Positions 50,030 through 60,191 of a DNA stretch of 64,000 bases are shown here, piece after piece. The position numbers and the translations under genes are program-made. This DNA comes from Candidatus Melainabacteria bacterium (GTDB lineage: Bacteria; Cyanobacteriota; Vampirovibrionia; 2-02-FULL-35-15). The stretch is taken from positions 62,001 through 126,000 of the forward strand of contig JACQBQ010000014.1 in the NCBI GenBank assembly GCA_016201905.1, given 5' to 3'. Every line of letters starts with the position of its first letter. Within the stretch, counting starts at the first letter, position 1. Below the pieces are notes generated by a model, which saw only the letters and a program-made list of their open reading frames with translations, searched no databases and was not told the origin of the DNA.

Positions 50030-50977
50030 TTAGTGTTTATCTTCCAGTGATTCAATATAGTTTATTGCCATTGTAGCAGCTAATGAGCCATCTGAAGCTG
50101 CTGTTACAGCTTGTTTTAAGGGTGTTTCTCTTACATCCCCGGCTGCATAGACTCCCAGGACATTGGTTTCCATTTTTTCATTAGTAATAATTTTCCCACC
50201 TTCATCCATTTTGACTTTATTTTTAAATAACAGGGTATTGGGGTCTAAACCTACATATATAAATACCCCGTCACATGAAAAGTCTTTTTCTTCATTGGTT
50301 TGGATATTTTTTAATTTAACAGTAGTTACGCCATTTCCATTTCCTCTTATTTCTGGAACTACAGTGTTCCAGATGACACTTATTTTTGGATTTTTAAAAG
50401 CTCTGTCCTGAATTATTTTTTCTGCTCTAAATTTATCTCTTCTGTGTACTATAGTTACCTTGTTTGCAAATTTTGTTAAGAACGTTCCTTCTTCTACTGC
50501 AGAATCCCCACCGCCAACAACAATAAGTTCCTTTTCCTTAAAAAATGCACCGTCACAAACAGCGCAGTAGCTAACTCCTTTACCACTGTATTCTTTTTCT
50601 CCTGGGACATTAAGTTTTCTGTACTCAGAGCCAGTAGCGATTATCACTACTTTTGCACTAAAATTTCCTTTATCAGATTGAACAAGTTTTTTTTCTGTAC
50701 TTAAATCAACATTTGTTAAATTACAATTGTTAATAATTTCACACCCAAATCTTTTAGTTTGCTCTTCCATAGCTTGTGCTATTTGTGGTCCGGTCATATG
50801 ATCCATGCCTGGATAGTTTTCTACATCTTGAGTATTGTTTAATTGACCGCCTGGAATTAATTTTTCTAAAATCACTGTTTTCATGTTGCCGCGAGAAGCA
50901 TAAAGCCCTGCAGCTAAACCGGCTGGCCCTCCACCAATAATCACTATGTCGTATTCTTTATAACTGCTGCTAGTCAT
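50030..50977 (-). CDS. trxB: Thioredoxin-disulfide reductase
   Basis: VIIGGGPAGLAAGLYASRG; SYCAVCDGAFF (CxxC); VVGGGDSAVEEGTFLTKFA; GVYAAGDVRETPLKQAVTAASDGSLAA. Confidence 0.96.
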   Translation of the reverse strand: MTSSSYKEYDIVIIGGGPAGLAAGLYASRGNMKTVILEKLIPGGQLNNTQDVENYPGMDHMTGPQIAQAMEEQTKRFGCEIINNCNLTNVDLSTEKKLVQSDKGNFSAKVVIIATGSEYRKLNVPGEKEYSGKGVSYCAVCDGAFFKEKELIVVGGGDSAVEEGTFLTKFANKVTIVHRRDKFRAEKIIQDRAFKNPKISVIWNTVVPEIRGNGNGVTTVKLKNIQTNEEKDFSCDGVFIYVGLDPNTLLFKNKVKMDEGGKIITNEKMETNVLGVYAAGDVRETPLKQAVTAASDGSLAATMAINYIESLEDKH

Positions 50978-51063
50978 ATTATTTTTTCATTTAATTGTAC
51001 TTTGTTTTTGCAAAAAAAATGTCGATTAGGACAAGAATTACAAGTTAAAAGTAATAGTTTAAA

Positions 51064-52038
51064 CTATTCAAAATCTGACTTTTCTATAGCCATATGATGC
51101 ACACCAATCTTTTTTAGAAAAGATTTAAGTTCTTCCTGCCTTTGTATCATAGTTTTGTAATATGATTCTTGGATTAATTTGTTGTCAGTATTAACAATAC
51201 AACGCTGGTTGGTCTCCGGATCAATTATAGTGACATAACCGTTTTTTGGTAACTGAAAGTCTATGGAGTCGTAAATTTGAAATGAATAGATATTTTGTTT
51301 TTGTGATGTCTGAAAAATTGATTTTTCCCAATTTGTTAAGTTGATAAAGTCGCTTATCAAATAAACAAAACCTTTTTTGTGAAAATGCTTTTGAGTAAAT
51401 TCTAGAGCCTTATATAGATTTGTACAAGTTGAAGGTATAGAAACTTTTTTATTTATATCGTAAATAAAGTTTATAAATGTTTGAAAGATAATGTTTGCTT
51501 GAGTGTTTGCATGCTCTATGGGAAATATGTAGTTTATGTCATGAGAAAAGAAAACCCCTCCAATTTTCTCACTTAGACGAGATGATAAGTTTAATAAAAA
51601 AGCGAACAATTGTACGAAAGAATCTAGCTTATTTCCACAAAGCATTGAATTGCTTATGTCAACTAAAAAATATGAGGTGATTTCTTTTTCGGCAAAATAT
51701 TCTTTAGTATGTAATGTCCCTGTTTTAGCTGTTGTGCTCCAGCTGATGTGCCTTAGATCATCACCCATCTTATATTCTCTTATCTCGTTAAAGTCAAATC
51801 CAGTGCCCACCTTTGTGCTTTGAAATGGACCAGCCAGTAAAGATTCGATTTTTTTAAGCTTGCTTTTATTTAGATCTATTTGCCTTATAAACTCTTTTAG
51901 TGAACATTGTCTTTTTGTTTCATGTTCAGTTAAGGCTAAGTTCTTTAGCAATGACCAGTTTTTGTATTTCATTTGTTCCTTCATAGATTTCAAGAACCTT
52001 TGCATCACGATAAGCTTTTGAGACGAAAGAGTCTTCAT
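51064..52038 (-). CDS. DUF58 domain protein (start possibly internal)
   Basis: [55 protein letters not shown], a DUF58 signature. Confidence 0.88.
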   Translation of the reverse strand: MKTLSSQKLIVMQRFLKSMKEQMKYKNWSLLKNLALTEHETKRQCSLKEFIRQIDLNKSKLKKIESLLAGPFQSTKVGTGFDFNEIREYKMGDDLRHISWSTTAKTGTLHTKEYFAEKEITSYFLVDISNSMLCGNKLDSFVQLFAFLLNLSSRLSEKIGGVFFSHDINYIFPIEHANTQANIIFQTFINFIYDINKKVSIPSTCTNLYKALEFTQKHFHKKGFVYLISDFINLTNWEKSIFQTSQKQNIYSFQIYDSIDFQLPKNGYVTIIDPETNQRCIVNTDNKLIQESYYKTMIQRQEELKSFLKKIGVHHMAIEKSDFE

Positions 52039-53023
52039 TTAAGCCCCTGCCTCCAAATATTTGAACTGCATTTGTTGAATGTTTTTGAGCTGCATTTGTA
52101 CAAAAATACTTTGCCATGCTTGATAGCTTGTTTAATTCAGGCATTGTATTTTCCTGTGCCCATGTAGACTTGTATAAAAGTAACTTACATAAGTCTAAGT
52201 CTTTAGTCATATCGGCTATGTACCATTGAATTGCCTGATTTTCTGATATTGATTTCCCAAATTGATTTCTTTTTGTGCTGTAGCTGACAGATTCATTTAA
52301 GATTCCCTCTAAGAGTCCAATGGCTTGACTGGCACAAAAGATTCTTCCAAGTGTAATTGTACTTAAAGCTATTTTTATACCATCGCCTATATTACCTATC
52401 TGTTGCTCTTCATTTACTGATAGATTTTTAATTATGATTTCATTAGATGGCGAAATTTTAACCCCTAGTTTTGGTGTGTCACTTGATATTTCTACTTCTT
52501 TTGAATCTGAGTGAATTAAAAAGCAGGTAATTCCTGACTTATCTTTATGTGATTTTGTCTGTGCAAAGGTAATAATTACATCACTTATAGAGCCGCTGCT
52601 TGACCAGATTTTGTGACCGTTTATAATCCAGTTATTGTTTTCTTTTTTTGCAGTTGTATTAATCATGCTTATGTCTGAACCAGCATTTGGTTCGGTTAGT
52701 GAAAAACAACCAATATGTTCCCCTGAAACTAATTTGTTTAAATATTTATCTTTTATTTTTTGATTTGCATATTTATTTATGATTTCAATACAAGTAAATT
52801 GAGTTAAAAGAAATAAGCCAAGTCCTGGTTCTAACTTGCATACTGCTTGTGTAAGTAAAATATTTTCAGTAAAGTTACTTTCTTCTTGTATGAAGGATTT
52901 TTTATATAAAGACTTCCATAAATCTTTTAAATTTATTTGCTTATTACTTTTAAAGTAATCTTTTATATAATTTTCGACAGATGCTTTAAAGCTTGTGTAT
53001 TCATTCGTCAAAAGTGTTTGCAT
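51926..53023 (-). CDS. Acyl-CoA dehydrogenase family protein
   Basis: [102 protein letters not shown]. Confidence 0.95.
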   Translation of the reverse strand: MQTLLTNEYTSFKASVENYIKDYFKSNKQINLKDLWKSLYKKSFIQEESNFTENILLTQAVCKLEPGLGLFLLTQFTCIEIINKYANQKIKDKYLNKLVSGEHIGCFSLTEPNAGSDISMINTTAKKENNNWIINGHKIWSSSGSISDVIITFAQTKSHKDKSGITCFLIHSDSKEVEISSDTPKLGVKISPSNEIIIKNLSVNEEQQIGNIGDGIKIALSTITLGRIFCASQAIGLLEGILNESVSYSTKRNQFGKSISENQAIQWYIADMTKDLDLCKLLLYKSTWAQENTMPELNKLSSMAKYFCTNAAQKHSTNAVQIFGGRGLNEDSFVSKAYRDAKVLEIYEGTNEIQKLVIAKELSLN

Positions 53024-53097
53024 GATTTGATTATAGTTTATATTATCTCTGAATTTGAGAAAGAGACTGGTTAATAGTAGAGCTGATTTCTAAAAAT

Positions 53098-53316
53098 TTA
53101 TGAAAGCAGTAATCTTTTTTCTAACTCTTCTGAGATTTCATACAAATCAATAAGCAAATTTCCAGTTAATGCAAAATCTTCTACTTCCGGATCGATTTGA
53201 AGTATTCTTCCTTTTACTGATATAAGTCCGCTTAGCAGGCTCTTTGTATCTATGCCTTGCCAGCTTTCATAGGTTCTTTTTTGAAAAAATTGCGCCATCT
53301 TTACCCTCTTACTCAC
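53098..53316 (-). CDS. Hypothetical small protein, 72 aa
   Basis: ORF in intergenic space, no recognised motif. Confidence 0.4.
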   Translation of the reverse strand: MSKRVKMAQFFQKRTYESWQGIDTKSLLSGLISVKGRILQIDPEVEDFALTGNLLIDLYEISEELEKRLLLS

Positions 53317-53357
53317 TTCTTAACTTTTTTGCGTCATTCTTACTGCTGGGGTTTGGT

Positions 53358-53441
53358 CTATCCCTCTATTTAATTTCTTTCATACCCAGATCTCTTTAAA
53401 AAGTGGTATATATAAAATTAAATAGGTCGAGAGGTGGATAG
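53358..53441. repeat. Extended inverted repeat in divergent intergenic region
   Basis: CTATCC(53358-53363)/GGATAG(53436-53441); CTATTTAATTT(53365-53375)/AAATTAAATAG(53415-53425); inner ATACC/GGTAT. Confidence 0.6.
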
Positions 53442-53517
53442 AAATTTGTAATTTTGTTTACAATTTTTACTAACAAAAAGATGAAAAATATTTAAAGTTC
53501 ATTAGAGATAACCCACT

Positions 53518-54600
53518 ATGACAACATCAGTTTATTTATCAGGGCCACCAAGTGCTGTAAATGATTCTTCTTTAGCGTTTTCAGCAGACTGGAAGGCTTA
53601 TGCTGCAAGTACTTTTTTAAAGTCTGGCATTACTGTGGCTAACCCTATAGAGCTAGACCTAACTGGTTTTGTAACAAATGTTTCAGATCAGGCAAATTTC
53701 TCCTCAGTAAAACATTCACTGTCATTAATCGATCGTGCTGATTCGCTCTTAGCTAACTTAACTCAAATAAATGAATCAGTAACAATGGAAATGTTTTATG
53801 CACACAGGCAAGGGAAACAGGTTGTAGTCGTAGGTAATGAACCTTTTAGTCCATGGGTAATGTTTCATTCAGAAGCAAGGTTTCAGAAATTAAGAGAAGC
53901 GCTTGATTATTTGGTTTATCAGCCGTCAAGTTTTGATACTATAACGTGGTCGACTCAGTTTGAGTCCCAGCTTAAAAGACGCTCAGAGCAGTATCCTCCA
54001 GAAGGTGAATTAGATTTTGAATATTATGGAGGACTTTTGCCAATACTTGTGCTTGCGCCTCATGCAGCTGCTTACTTTAAAGACGGTAATTTATATCGCT
54101 CAGAATCTTATACTGGAGCGCTAGCAGTTTTGCTAAATAAACTTACTGGCTGTCACTCACTGATAACTTCTTACTGTGTGGCTGCTGATCCTGTTTACTA
54201 CCTGAGTTCGCCATATGTAAAATTTTTGTGCCACTTAATAAAAAAGGTTGATATTAAGCTGGTTCTAGTTCTGCATGGTACAGAAGATTGGAATAATCCT
54301 CATGATTTGATTTTGACATCCTGGAATAAAAACTCATTGATAGATAAAGCTGAATATTTTAATTTATTAATAAGCTTATTAAAAGTAAAAGATTTTAAAG
54401 AAATAGGTTTTGATTCAGGTGATATTTTAAGCAATTCAAATAAGACTGTAAGTCATTTGCTTTTTGAAGATTTGAGTATACCTACAATGAAGATTGATGT
54501 TCACAAAAGATATAGATTGCCTAAGTTACAACCTGCTCTTTATATGAACCTTCACACAGTGCTTGCTCAGTTTTTAATGCTGTTGGGTTCCAAAAGCTAG
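53518..54600 (+). CDS. Two-domain protein: nucleoside 2-deoxyribosyltransferase-like N-terminus plus N-formylglutamate amidohydrolase-like C-terminus
   Basis: VYLSGPP...DRADSLLANLTQINESVTMEMFYAHRQGKQVVVV; LPILVLAPHAAAYFKDGNLYRSESYTGALAVLLNKLTG...IKLVLVLHGTEDWNNPHDLIL. Confidence 0.55.
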   Translation: MTTSVYLSGPPSAVNDSSLAFSADWKAYAASTFLKSGITVANPIELDLTGFVTNVSDQANFSSVKHSLSLIDRADSLLANLTQINESVTMEMFYAHRQGKQVVVVGNEPFSPWVMFHSEARFQKLREALDYLVYQPSSFDTITWSTQFESQLKRRSEQYPPEGELDFEYYGGLLPILVLAPHAAAYFKDGNLYRSESYTGALAVLLNKLTGCHSLITSYCVAADPVYYLSSPYVKFLCHLIKKVDIKLVLVLHGTEDWNNPHDLILTSWNKNSLIDKAEYFNLLISLLKVKDFKEIGFDSGDILSNSNKTVSHLLFEDLSIPTMKIDVHKRYRLPKLQPALYMNLHTVLAQFLMLLGSKS

Positions 54601-54616
54601 TGGTTTAAGTTTTTGC

Positions 54617-55147
54617 TCAAGCATATTTTTTTATAGATTTGCAATAGTCAGCGTATAATTCACCTATTGTTTTTTTTAATAATGGATGATGAAAATCTTT
54701 ACAGAGCTCCATAAGTGGAATTAAAACAAAATATCTTTTATGTAACATAGGATGAGGTATGGTTAATTTGTTAGTGTTTAGAATCTCATTGCCATAGAAT
54801 AAAATGTCCAGATCAATAGTTCTTGAGGTTTTTTTTCGTGAGTATACTTGCTCATGTTTTGTTATTCTGCCTAGTTTTTTTTCAATCCTTTTGCAAAGCC
54901 TAAACATTTGTATAGGGGTTAATGATGTTAAAAGCTTTATTGCACCATTTAAAAAGTATCCAGATTTTATTCCTTCCTGTGGTGGATTTTTTAGCATGTT
55001 TGATATGCTGAGAATTTTAATTTGCTTGTGATTTGAGAGAAGTTGAATAGCACAAGATATGTTTTTTTCTTTATTGCCTTTATTTGTTCCTATTCCAAGG
55101 AAAACAATCTTTTCAATAGCAACATTTTGATTTTTTAATCTAAGCAT
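54617..55147 (-). CDS. folK: 2-amino-4-hydroxy-6-hydroxymethyldihydropteridine pyrophosphokinase
   Basis: FLGIGTNKGNKEKNI; GYFLNGAIKLLTSLTP; RTIDLDILFYGNEIL; IPHPMLHKRYFVLIPLMEL. Confidence 0.94.
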   Translation of the reverse strand: MLRLKNQNVAIEKIVFLGIGTNKGNKEKNISCAIQLLSNHKQIKILSISNMLKNPPQEGIKSGYFLNGAIKLLTSLTPIQMFRLCKRIEKKLGRITKHEQVYSRKKTSRTIDLDILFYGNEILNTNKLTIPHPMLHKRYFVLIPLMELCKDFHHPLLKKTIGELYADYCKSIKKYA

Positions 55148-55467
55148 TTTTATTCTTAATGTTTAATTTATATTTTTTGTTAAGAGCCTTAATCTTAACC
55201 AATAATCCCGAATTTTGGAAGAATTCTAAACCATTACCAGCTCTGAGTTATTTTTTTATTACTCTTAACTTTTATTGATAAACTTATTTCAAATAAATTT
55301 AAGAAAGTCTTTTGAATTCGACTTGACTTAAAAAGTTAAGATTTAGTAAAGTGTAAGTATATGGCTTGTTTTATTTAGAGTCTTATTAAAGAATCCAAGA
55401 ATGTAATTAAAACTAAATAAATAAAAGCAATAACAGTAGTGATTCTATTTAAGAAAGAGGATATAAA

Positions 55468-56319
55468 ATGAAAATCAGTCTAGAGCAAGCATTTACGATA
55501 CTTGGTAAGCGTACAGAAAAACTAGAGAACGCTTTAGCAAGTCAAAGTGGTAAACCACCAGAACAGGTTTTAGATGAGTTCTTACAGTTGCCAGAAAATG
55601 AAGATGTAAAAACAATAATAACAAAAGAATCTTACCCAGCGGTTATAGCAAGGCTTGAGCAAGCAAAGCAGCCAGCTGTTGCTACACCAACACCAGAAAG
55701 TTCACCTATACCTCAAGAAGCAGAATTAGTAGGATCAGCAGAACCAGCAGATGAACTTACAGAGGAAGAGATAATTCAATTTATTAGTAATGGATCAAGA
55801 GATGAAATAAATGAAGCAGTCCAAAATGAGGATCAAGCGACTCTTGATAACTATAGAAATGTGCTTTTTCAAGCAGATAAAAAAGTCCTAAATAAAGATT
55901 CGGTTGATGAAGATTTGCGCGTGAAAGCAGATGAGCTTAAGAAGGCATTACCACCAGCACCAAAATCAGGTGATGATGAAGTTGGTCCAGAAAATGGTGT
56001 AAAGCCTGAGGGTTCTGATGATAAAACTAAAACAGATAAAACAGAAGGTGGTATTCCTTGGGCTAAGATTGGCTTAGGTGTAGTCAGTGGAATATTAACA
56101 TTATTTGGATTTTCAAAATTGGGTGAAGGTTCAGGAAAGGGTGTAACACTTTTAGGAATCGTTGGCTTAGTTGCAACTGCTTTATGGGCAGGGCTTTGGA
56201 ATACTGTCTCACAATGGATGGGATGGGATGATGAAAAAGCTAAGACTCCGACTTCAGATTCTAAACCGGAAGAACCAGCATCACCTCCAAAACCAGCAGC
56301 TGCAGAAGGATCAGCATAG
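55468..56319 (+). CDS. Hypothetical protein with acidic/Pro-rich region and C-terminal two-TM hairpin
   Basis: IPWAKIGLGVVSGILTLFGF ... VTLLGIVGLVATALWAGLWNTV; no recognised domain. Confidence 0.5.
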   Translation: MKISLEQAFTILGKRTEKLENALASQSGKPPEQVLDEFLQLPENEDVKTIITKESYPAVIARLEQAKQPAVATPTPESSPIPQEAELVGSAEPADELTEEEIIQFISNGSRDEINEAVQNEDQATLDNYRNVLFQADKKVLNKDSVDEDLRVKADELKKALPPAPKSGDDEVGPENGVKPEGSDDKTKTDKTEGGIPWAKIGLGVVSGILTLFGFSKLGEGSGKGVTLLGIVGLVATALWAGLWNTVSQWMGWDDEKAKTPTSDSKPEEPASPPKPAAAEGSA

Positions 56320-56414
56320 CTTAAAAAGTTTTGAAAAGGCGGTGAATAAAAAATATTTAAAATCATATTTATAAATAATTCAAATATTTAATTCTCTTTT
56401 TAAAAACAAATTTT

Positions 56415-57701
56415 ATGAGTATATTTATCACACCAACAGGTCCTAGAATAACTACACCGCTTCCTGTGAGAGGAAAAGCTGCTAACCCGGCTAGGGCAGC
56501 TGCTAGTACTGTAAACGATTACCTAAAGACTGGGACAAATACTTTCATGACAATGGCTAAATTATTTTCTGGTGGTATTTGTATGACCATTGGACTTACT
56601 GCTGAACATATACTTAAAGATTCCTGGCTGGATAGATTTTCTAAATTAATTGCACTCTTTGGAACAGTAATTCTGGGCTGGGGTGTATTTGATGTTTTTA
56701 AATTGTTTAAAAATAGTAAAGAAATAGAAATAGTACGTGAACCTTGTGAGCTAGCACCTAATAATAATGCTAGTTTTTGGAATAAGTGTAAAAAATCAGA
56801 AAGTAAATTATTAGCATTAGATCCAAGCTTTGCAAGTGATGACTTCTCTGGACTTATCTCTTCTAATACATCTGTCTCTAAACCAAGCATAGTAGGTAAA
56901 GCTGGTGAATTATTACGCTGTTATTCTGATGAAGAAATGATAGATCTTGTAAGTAAAGTTAAAGGTGGTTCTGAGCCAGATATTAAAGAAATATCTAAAG
57001 CACCAGTTAAGCTAAGCACATATAAAGATCGTGTTACAGAACTGCTTGGCTTTTGCAAAGCGAATCTATCTTCTGTAGCACCTGATGTCACTACAAGAAT
57101 AGGCGAAATATTAGGAGCATCAGAGATAGATGGTAAGTATAAAGAATTACTTTCTGAGGATTTTGTTGTCATGTATAAATTTATAAAAGAATATAAAGAA
57201 AAATATGAAGAAGATGCAAGGTTTAGTGCATTAATTGGTGGTAAAGAAAAGATCGAACTTTTAGAAAAATCTCTTATTGTTAAAAGCGAAGGAGATACAA
57301 AAGAGGATACGCTTAAATACTTGTCAAGTCTTCAAGAAGCGGAGAATTATTTACAGGTTTTGCATAGAGTAATTACTTATGTTTTAGACCAATCAAATCT
57401 CACAAATCCAAACAAAGCCAGGAACGTAGTGATTCTTAGGCAGGCTTTAATATGTGCTTTTAATTTAGAAGGCAATAATTTAAATTCTATAAATAAAGAA
57501 CTTAAAAAAATCCTAAATGGTGAAGAGGCTACAAAGAAAAAAGGTATTAAATCTAAATTAGAAGATTTAAAAAAACATTTTGAAAGTGAAAGAGTATCAA
57601 AAGTTTTACATGATGAAAACTTTGCTTTCAGAAAACAATCTGATCCTATAAAAGGTAATGAAGCATTAAGTGGTTTATACTGGTCAAGGTTTTCGGAATA
57701 A
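56415..57701 (+). CDS. Hypothetical protein with N-terminal two-TM hairpin
   Basis: FMTMAKLFSGGICMTIGLTAEHIL ... LIALFGTVILGWGVFDVFKLF; no recognised domain. Confidence 0.5.
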   Translation: MSIFITPTGPRITTPLPVRGKAANPARAAASTVNDYLKTGTNTFMTMAKLFSGGICMTIGLTAEHILKDSWLDRFSKLIALFGTVILGWGVFDVFKLFKNSKEIEIVREPCELAPNNNASFWNKCKKSESKLLALDPSFASDDFSGLISSNTSVSKPSIVGKAGELLRCYSDEEMIDLVSKVKGGSEPDIKEISKAPVKLSTYKDRVTELLGFCKANLSSVAPDVTTRIGEILGASEIDGKYKELLSEDFVVMYKFIKEYKEKYEEDARFSALIGGKEKIELLEKSLIVKSEGDTKEDTLKYLSSLQEAENYLQVLHRVITYVLDQSNLTNPNKARNVVILRQALICAFNLEGNNLNSINKELKKILNGEEATKKKGIKSKLEDLKKHFESERVSKVLHDENFAFRKQSDPIKGNEALSGLYWSRFSE

Positions 57702-57717
57702 AGAACTTAATCGTCAG

Positions 57718-58086
57718 CTATTTTTTCTTTTTAGTATGTTTAGCTGATACAGTAGTGGTAATACCACCTCGTGCAGTAAAATTACCGGTTACTGAAATTT
57801 CTTTTGCATTTAATGCATTGTTTAAGTCATCCAGAATTTTATTTATAACATATTCATAAAAAATACCTTGATTCCTGTAGTTTAAAAGATAGTATTTTAG
57901 CGATTTTAACTCAACACATAATTTGTCAGGGATATACTCTATAATGATTGTTCCAAAGTCAGGCAAGCCAGTTTTTGGACAGACTGACGTAAATTCAGGA
58001 CATGTAATTGTCACTATATAGTCCCTCTTGGGATAACGGTTTAAAAATGTTTCTAAGCCAATTTTGTTTTCTTTCTTTTTTGCCAT
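57718..58086 (-). CDS. queF: NADPH-dependent 7-cyano-7-deazaguanine reductase (short QueF)
   Basis: CPEFTSVCPKTGLPDFGTIIIEYIPDKLCVELKSLKYYLLNYRNQGIFYEYVINKILDDL. Confidence 0.95.
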   Translation of the reverse strand: MAKKKENKIGLETFLNRYPKRDYIVTITCPEFTSVCPKTGLPDFGTIIIEYIPDKLCVELKSLKYYLLNYRNQGIFYEYVINKILDDLNNALNAKEISVTGNFTARGGITTTVSAKHTKKKK

Positions 58087-58213
58087 TGTTTAGTATTATA
58101 TAGCTAAATTAGTGAAGTAGGTTTATTTTGTAAATCTCTTAAGTAATGGGTATAAGGATATAAAAGGCTGCTTTCTCTGGACATGAAAAGCTAAAAAGTA
58201 GATAATATTAGAC

Positions 58214-58903
58214 ATGCCAAGCCAAAACAATAAAAAAAATGATAGTAGTGAACTGACGATTAAAGAAACCTCGTCTAAACTAGATCTTTCAGAATCTACT
58301 GTGAAAAAATATTTAAAAGATTTTGATCTAAAGATAGAAAAGGGTATAGGAAGCAAGGCTGTAATTTCTAATGAAACTTTTCAGGCTCTTTCGGAAATTG
58401 CCAAATTACGGGCAAATGGATTATCGATACAAGAAATAAAAGAACTAAAGTCTCAAAAACCTTCAAAAAATATATTGGATGAGCTGGAAGAGTCTGCAGA
58501 AGATAAGAAAGAAGTTGCTTTGCAGAGTGAAGATGTATCTGTACTGAAAGAAGAAGATAAATTATCAGTTGACGAAGATGTTCCTTTAAATGGTGAAGCT
58601 GAAGAAAACGGTAAAAGTGTTGATGAAACAAGACTTGAAAAAGAATCTGAAAGTGATGAATCTGACAGTTATACATCTTCAGATGGAGAGCAAGGAGAAC
58701 AGAGGAGAAGAAGAGGCTTTAACTATAGATATGTTGAAAGACAAATATCTAATGACTCTAAAAGAGTATCTTCATTTAGAAGAAGATTGCAAAACCCAAA
58801 TATTTCAGTACAGGAGAGACTGTTTTTTGAAGAAGCTCTGGAACGTAGAATATTATTTCTTAATGGCTGGAAACATATTTTAAGATGGGTTAGTAAACAG
58901 TGA
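58214..58903 (+). CDS. MerR-like helix-turn-helix protein with acidic linker
   Basis: LTIKETSSKLDLSESTVKKYLKDFDLKIE...ALSEIAKLRANGLSIQEIKEL HTH pattern; acidic region; basic C-terminus. Confidence 0.6.
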   Translation: MPSQNNKKNDSSELTIKETSSKLDLSESTVKKYLKDFDLKIEKGIGSKAVISNETFQALSEIAKLRANGLSIQEIKELKSQKPSKNILDELEESAEDKKEVALQSEDVSVLKEEDKLSVDEDVPLNGEAEENGKSVDETRLEKESESDESDSYTSSDGEQGEQRRRRGFNYRYVERQISNDSKRVSSFRRRLQNPNISVQERLFFEEALERRILFLNGWKHILRWVSKQ

Positions 58904-58975
58904 CAGAGCATGTTGGTAACTTTTTGAAGATAAACCCATTTATCTGTCTGGCAAATCTAAGCAGTTGAGGAATAA

Positions 58976-60184
58976 ATGCCAATAAGATTTCTTACAGCTG
59001 GAGAGTCGCACGGACCAGAATTAAACATTATTGTTGATGGTATACCAGCTGGACTAGAGCTTCTAAGCGAAGATATTAATAAAGACTTGCGTAGGCGACA
59101 AGGAGGGTATGGCCGTGGCGGCAGAATGAAGATTGAAACAGATCAAGTTATTTTTACTGGTGGTGTGAGGCATGGAAAAACATTAGGATCTCCGATTTCT
59201 ACTCGAGTAATGAACAATGACTTTAAAAACTGGGAAGTGTCTATGTCATCTCATCCCCAAGACATAAATAATCCTGAGGTTAAGCAGAAGATTGATTCAA
59301 AATTTGTTTCACGTGTAAGGCCTGGACATGCTGATTTAGCTGGTGCGATAAAGTATTCGCATGAAGATATTAGAAACGTTCTAGAAAGATCCAGTGCTAG
59401 AGAGACAACCAGCAGGGTAGTAAATGGTGCCATTTGTAAAAAACTTTTAAGTATATTAAATATTACTGTTATAAGTTATGTTTTGCGTATTGGTTCGGCA
59501 GGTATAGATCCAAATACACTTAGCTCAAATTATAATGATCTTTTTCTCAAAGCAGAAGCATCAGAGGTAAGGTGTCCTGATTTAAATATTTCTGAACAAA
59601 TGAAACTAGCTATAAATGAAGCTAGGGCTCAGGGTGATACATTAGGTGGTTCAATACAGGTTGTTGCATCTGGTATTCCTGTCGGGCTTGGGTCTTATAT
59701 TCAGTGGGATAAACGTTTAAATGGCAGGATTGCTGGAGCTTTAATGTCTGTCCATACCGTAAAGTCTGTTGAGCTAGGATTAGGAAAATTAGTTTCTGAA
59801 CGATATGGTTCTAAAGTTCATGATCAAATTTATATAGATCCAAACTGGAAAGGTAAGTCCTTAAGATATAAAAGAAAATCAAATAATGCTGGTGGCATTG
59901 AAGGAGGAATGTCAAATGGTGAGCCTATAGTGTTTACCGTTGCTACAAAACCTATTCCCACGTTAATTAAACCACTGGATTCTGTTGATATTAAAACAAA
60001 ACAAAATACTCAAGCACATTTTGAAAGATCAGATATTTGTGTGGTGCCTGCGGCAGGGGTGGTTTTAGAGGCAATGATGTCTTATGTTTTGGCAGATGTC
60101 ATATTAGAAAAATTTGGTGGTGATAATATTAAAGATCTTCTGGATAATTACAATGACTATTTAAATAAATGCTATCAGCGTTAA
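58976..60184 (+). CDS. aroC: Chorismate synthase
   Basis: MPIRFLTAGESHGPELNIIVDGIPAGL; RRRQGGYGRGGRM; RPGHADLAGAIKY; RSSARETTSRV. Confidence 0.97.
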   Translation: MPIRFLTAGESHGPELNIIVDGIPAGLELLSEDINKDLRRRQGGYGRGGRMKIETDQVIFTGGVRHGKTLGSPISTRVMNNDFKNWEVSMSSHPQDINNPEVKQKIDSKFVSRVRPGHADLAGAIKYSHEDIRNVLERSSARETTSRVVNGAICKKLLSILNITVISYVLRIGSAGIDPNTLSSNYNDLFLKAEASEVRCPDLNISEQMKLAINEARAQGDTLGGSIQVVASGIPVGLGSYIQWDKRLNGRIAGALMSVHTVKSVELGLGKLVSERYGSKVHDQIYIDPNWKGKSLRYKRKSNNAGGIEGGMSNGEPIVFTVATKPIPTLIKPLDSVDIKTKQNTQAHFERSDICVVPAAGVVLEAMMSYVLADVILEKFGGDNIKDLLDNYNDYLNKCYQR

Positions 60185-60191
60185 GAGATTG

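Noticed and set aside
55141-55467. Possible tRNA or riboswitch upstream of 55468
   Set aside because: Only short AT-rich inverted words; no cloverleaf or known aptamer core
55869-56366. 165-aa minus-strand ORF opposite the 55468 gene
   Set aside because: Pro/Ser-rich mirror of the repetitive forward frame; no start context
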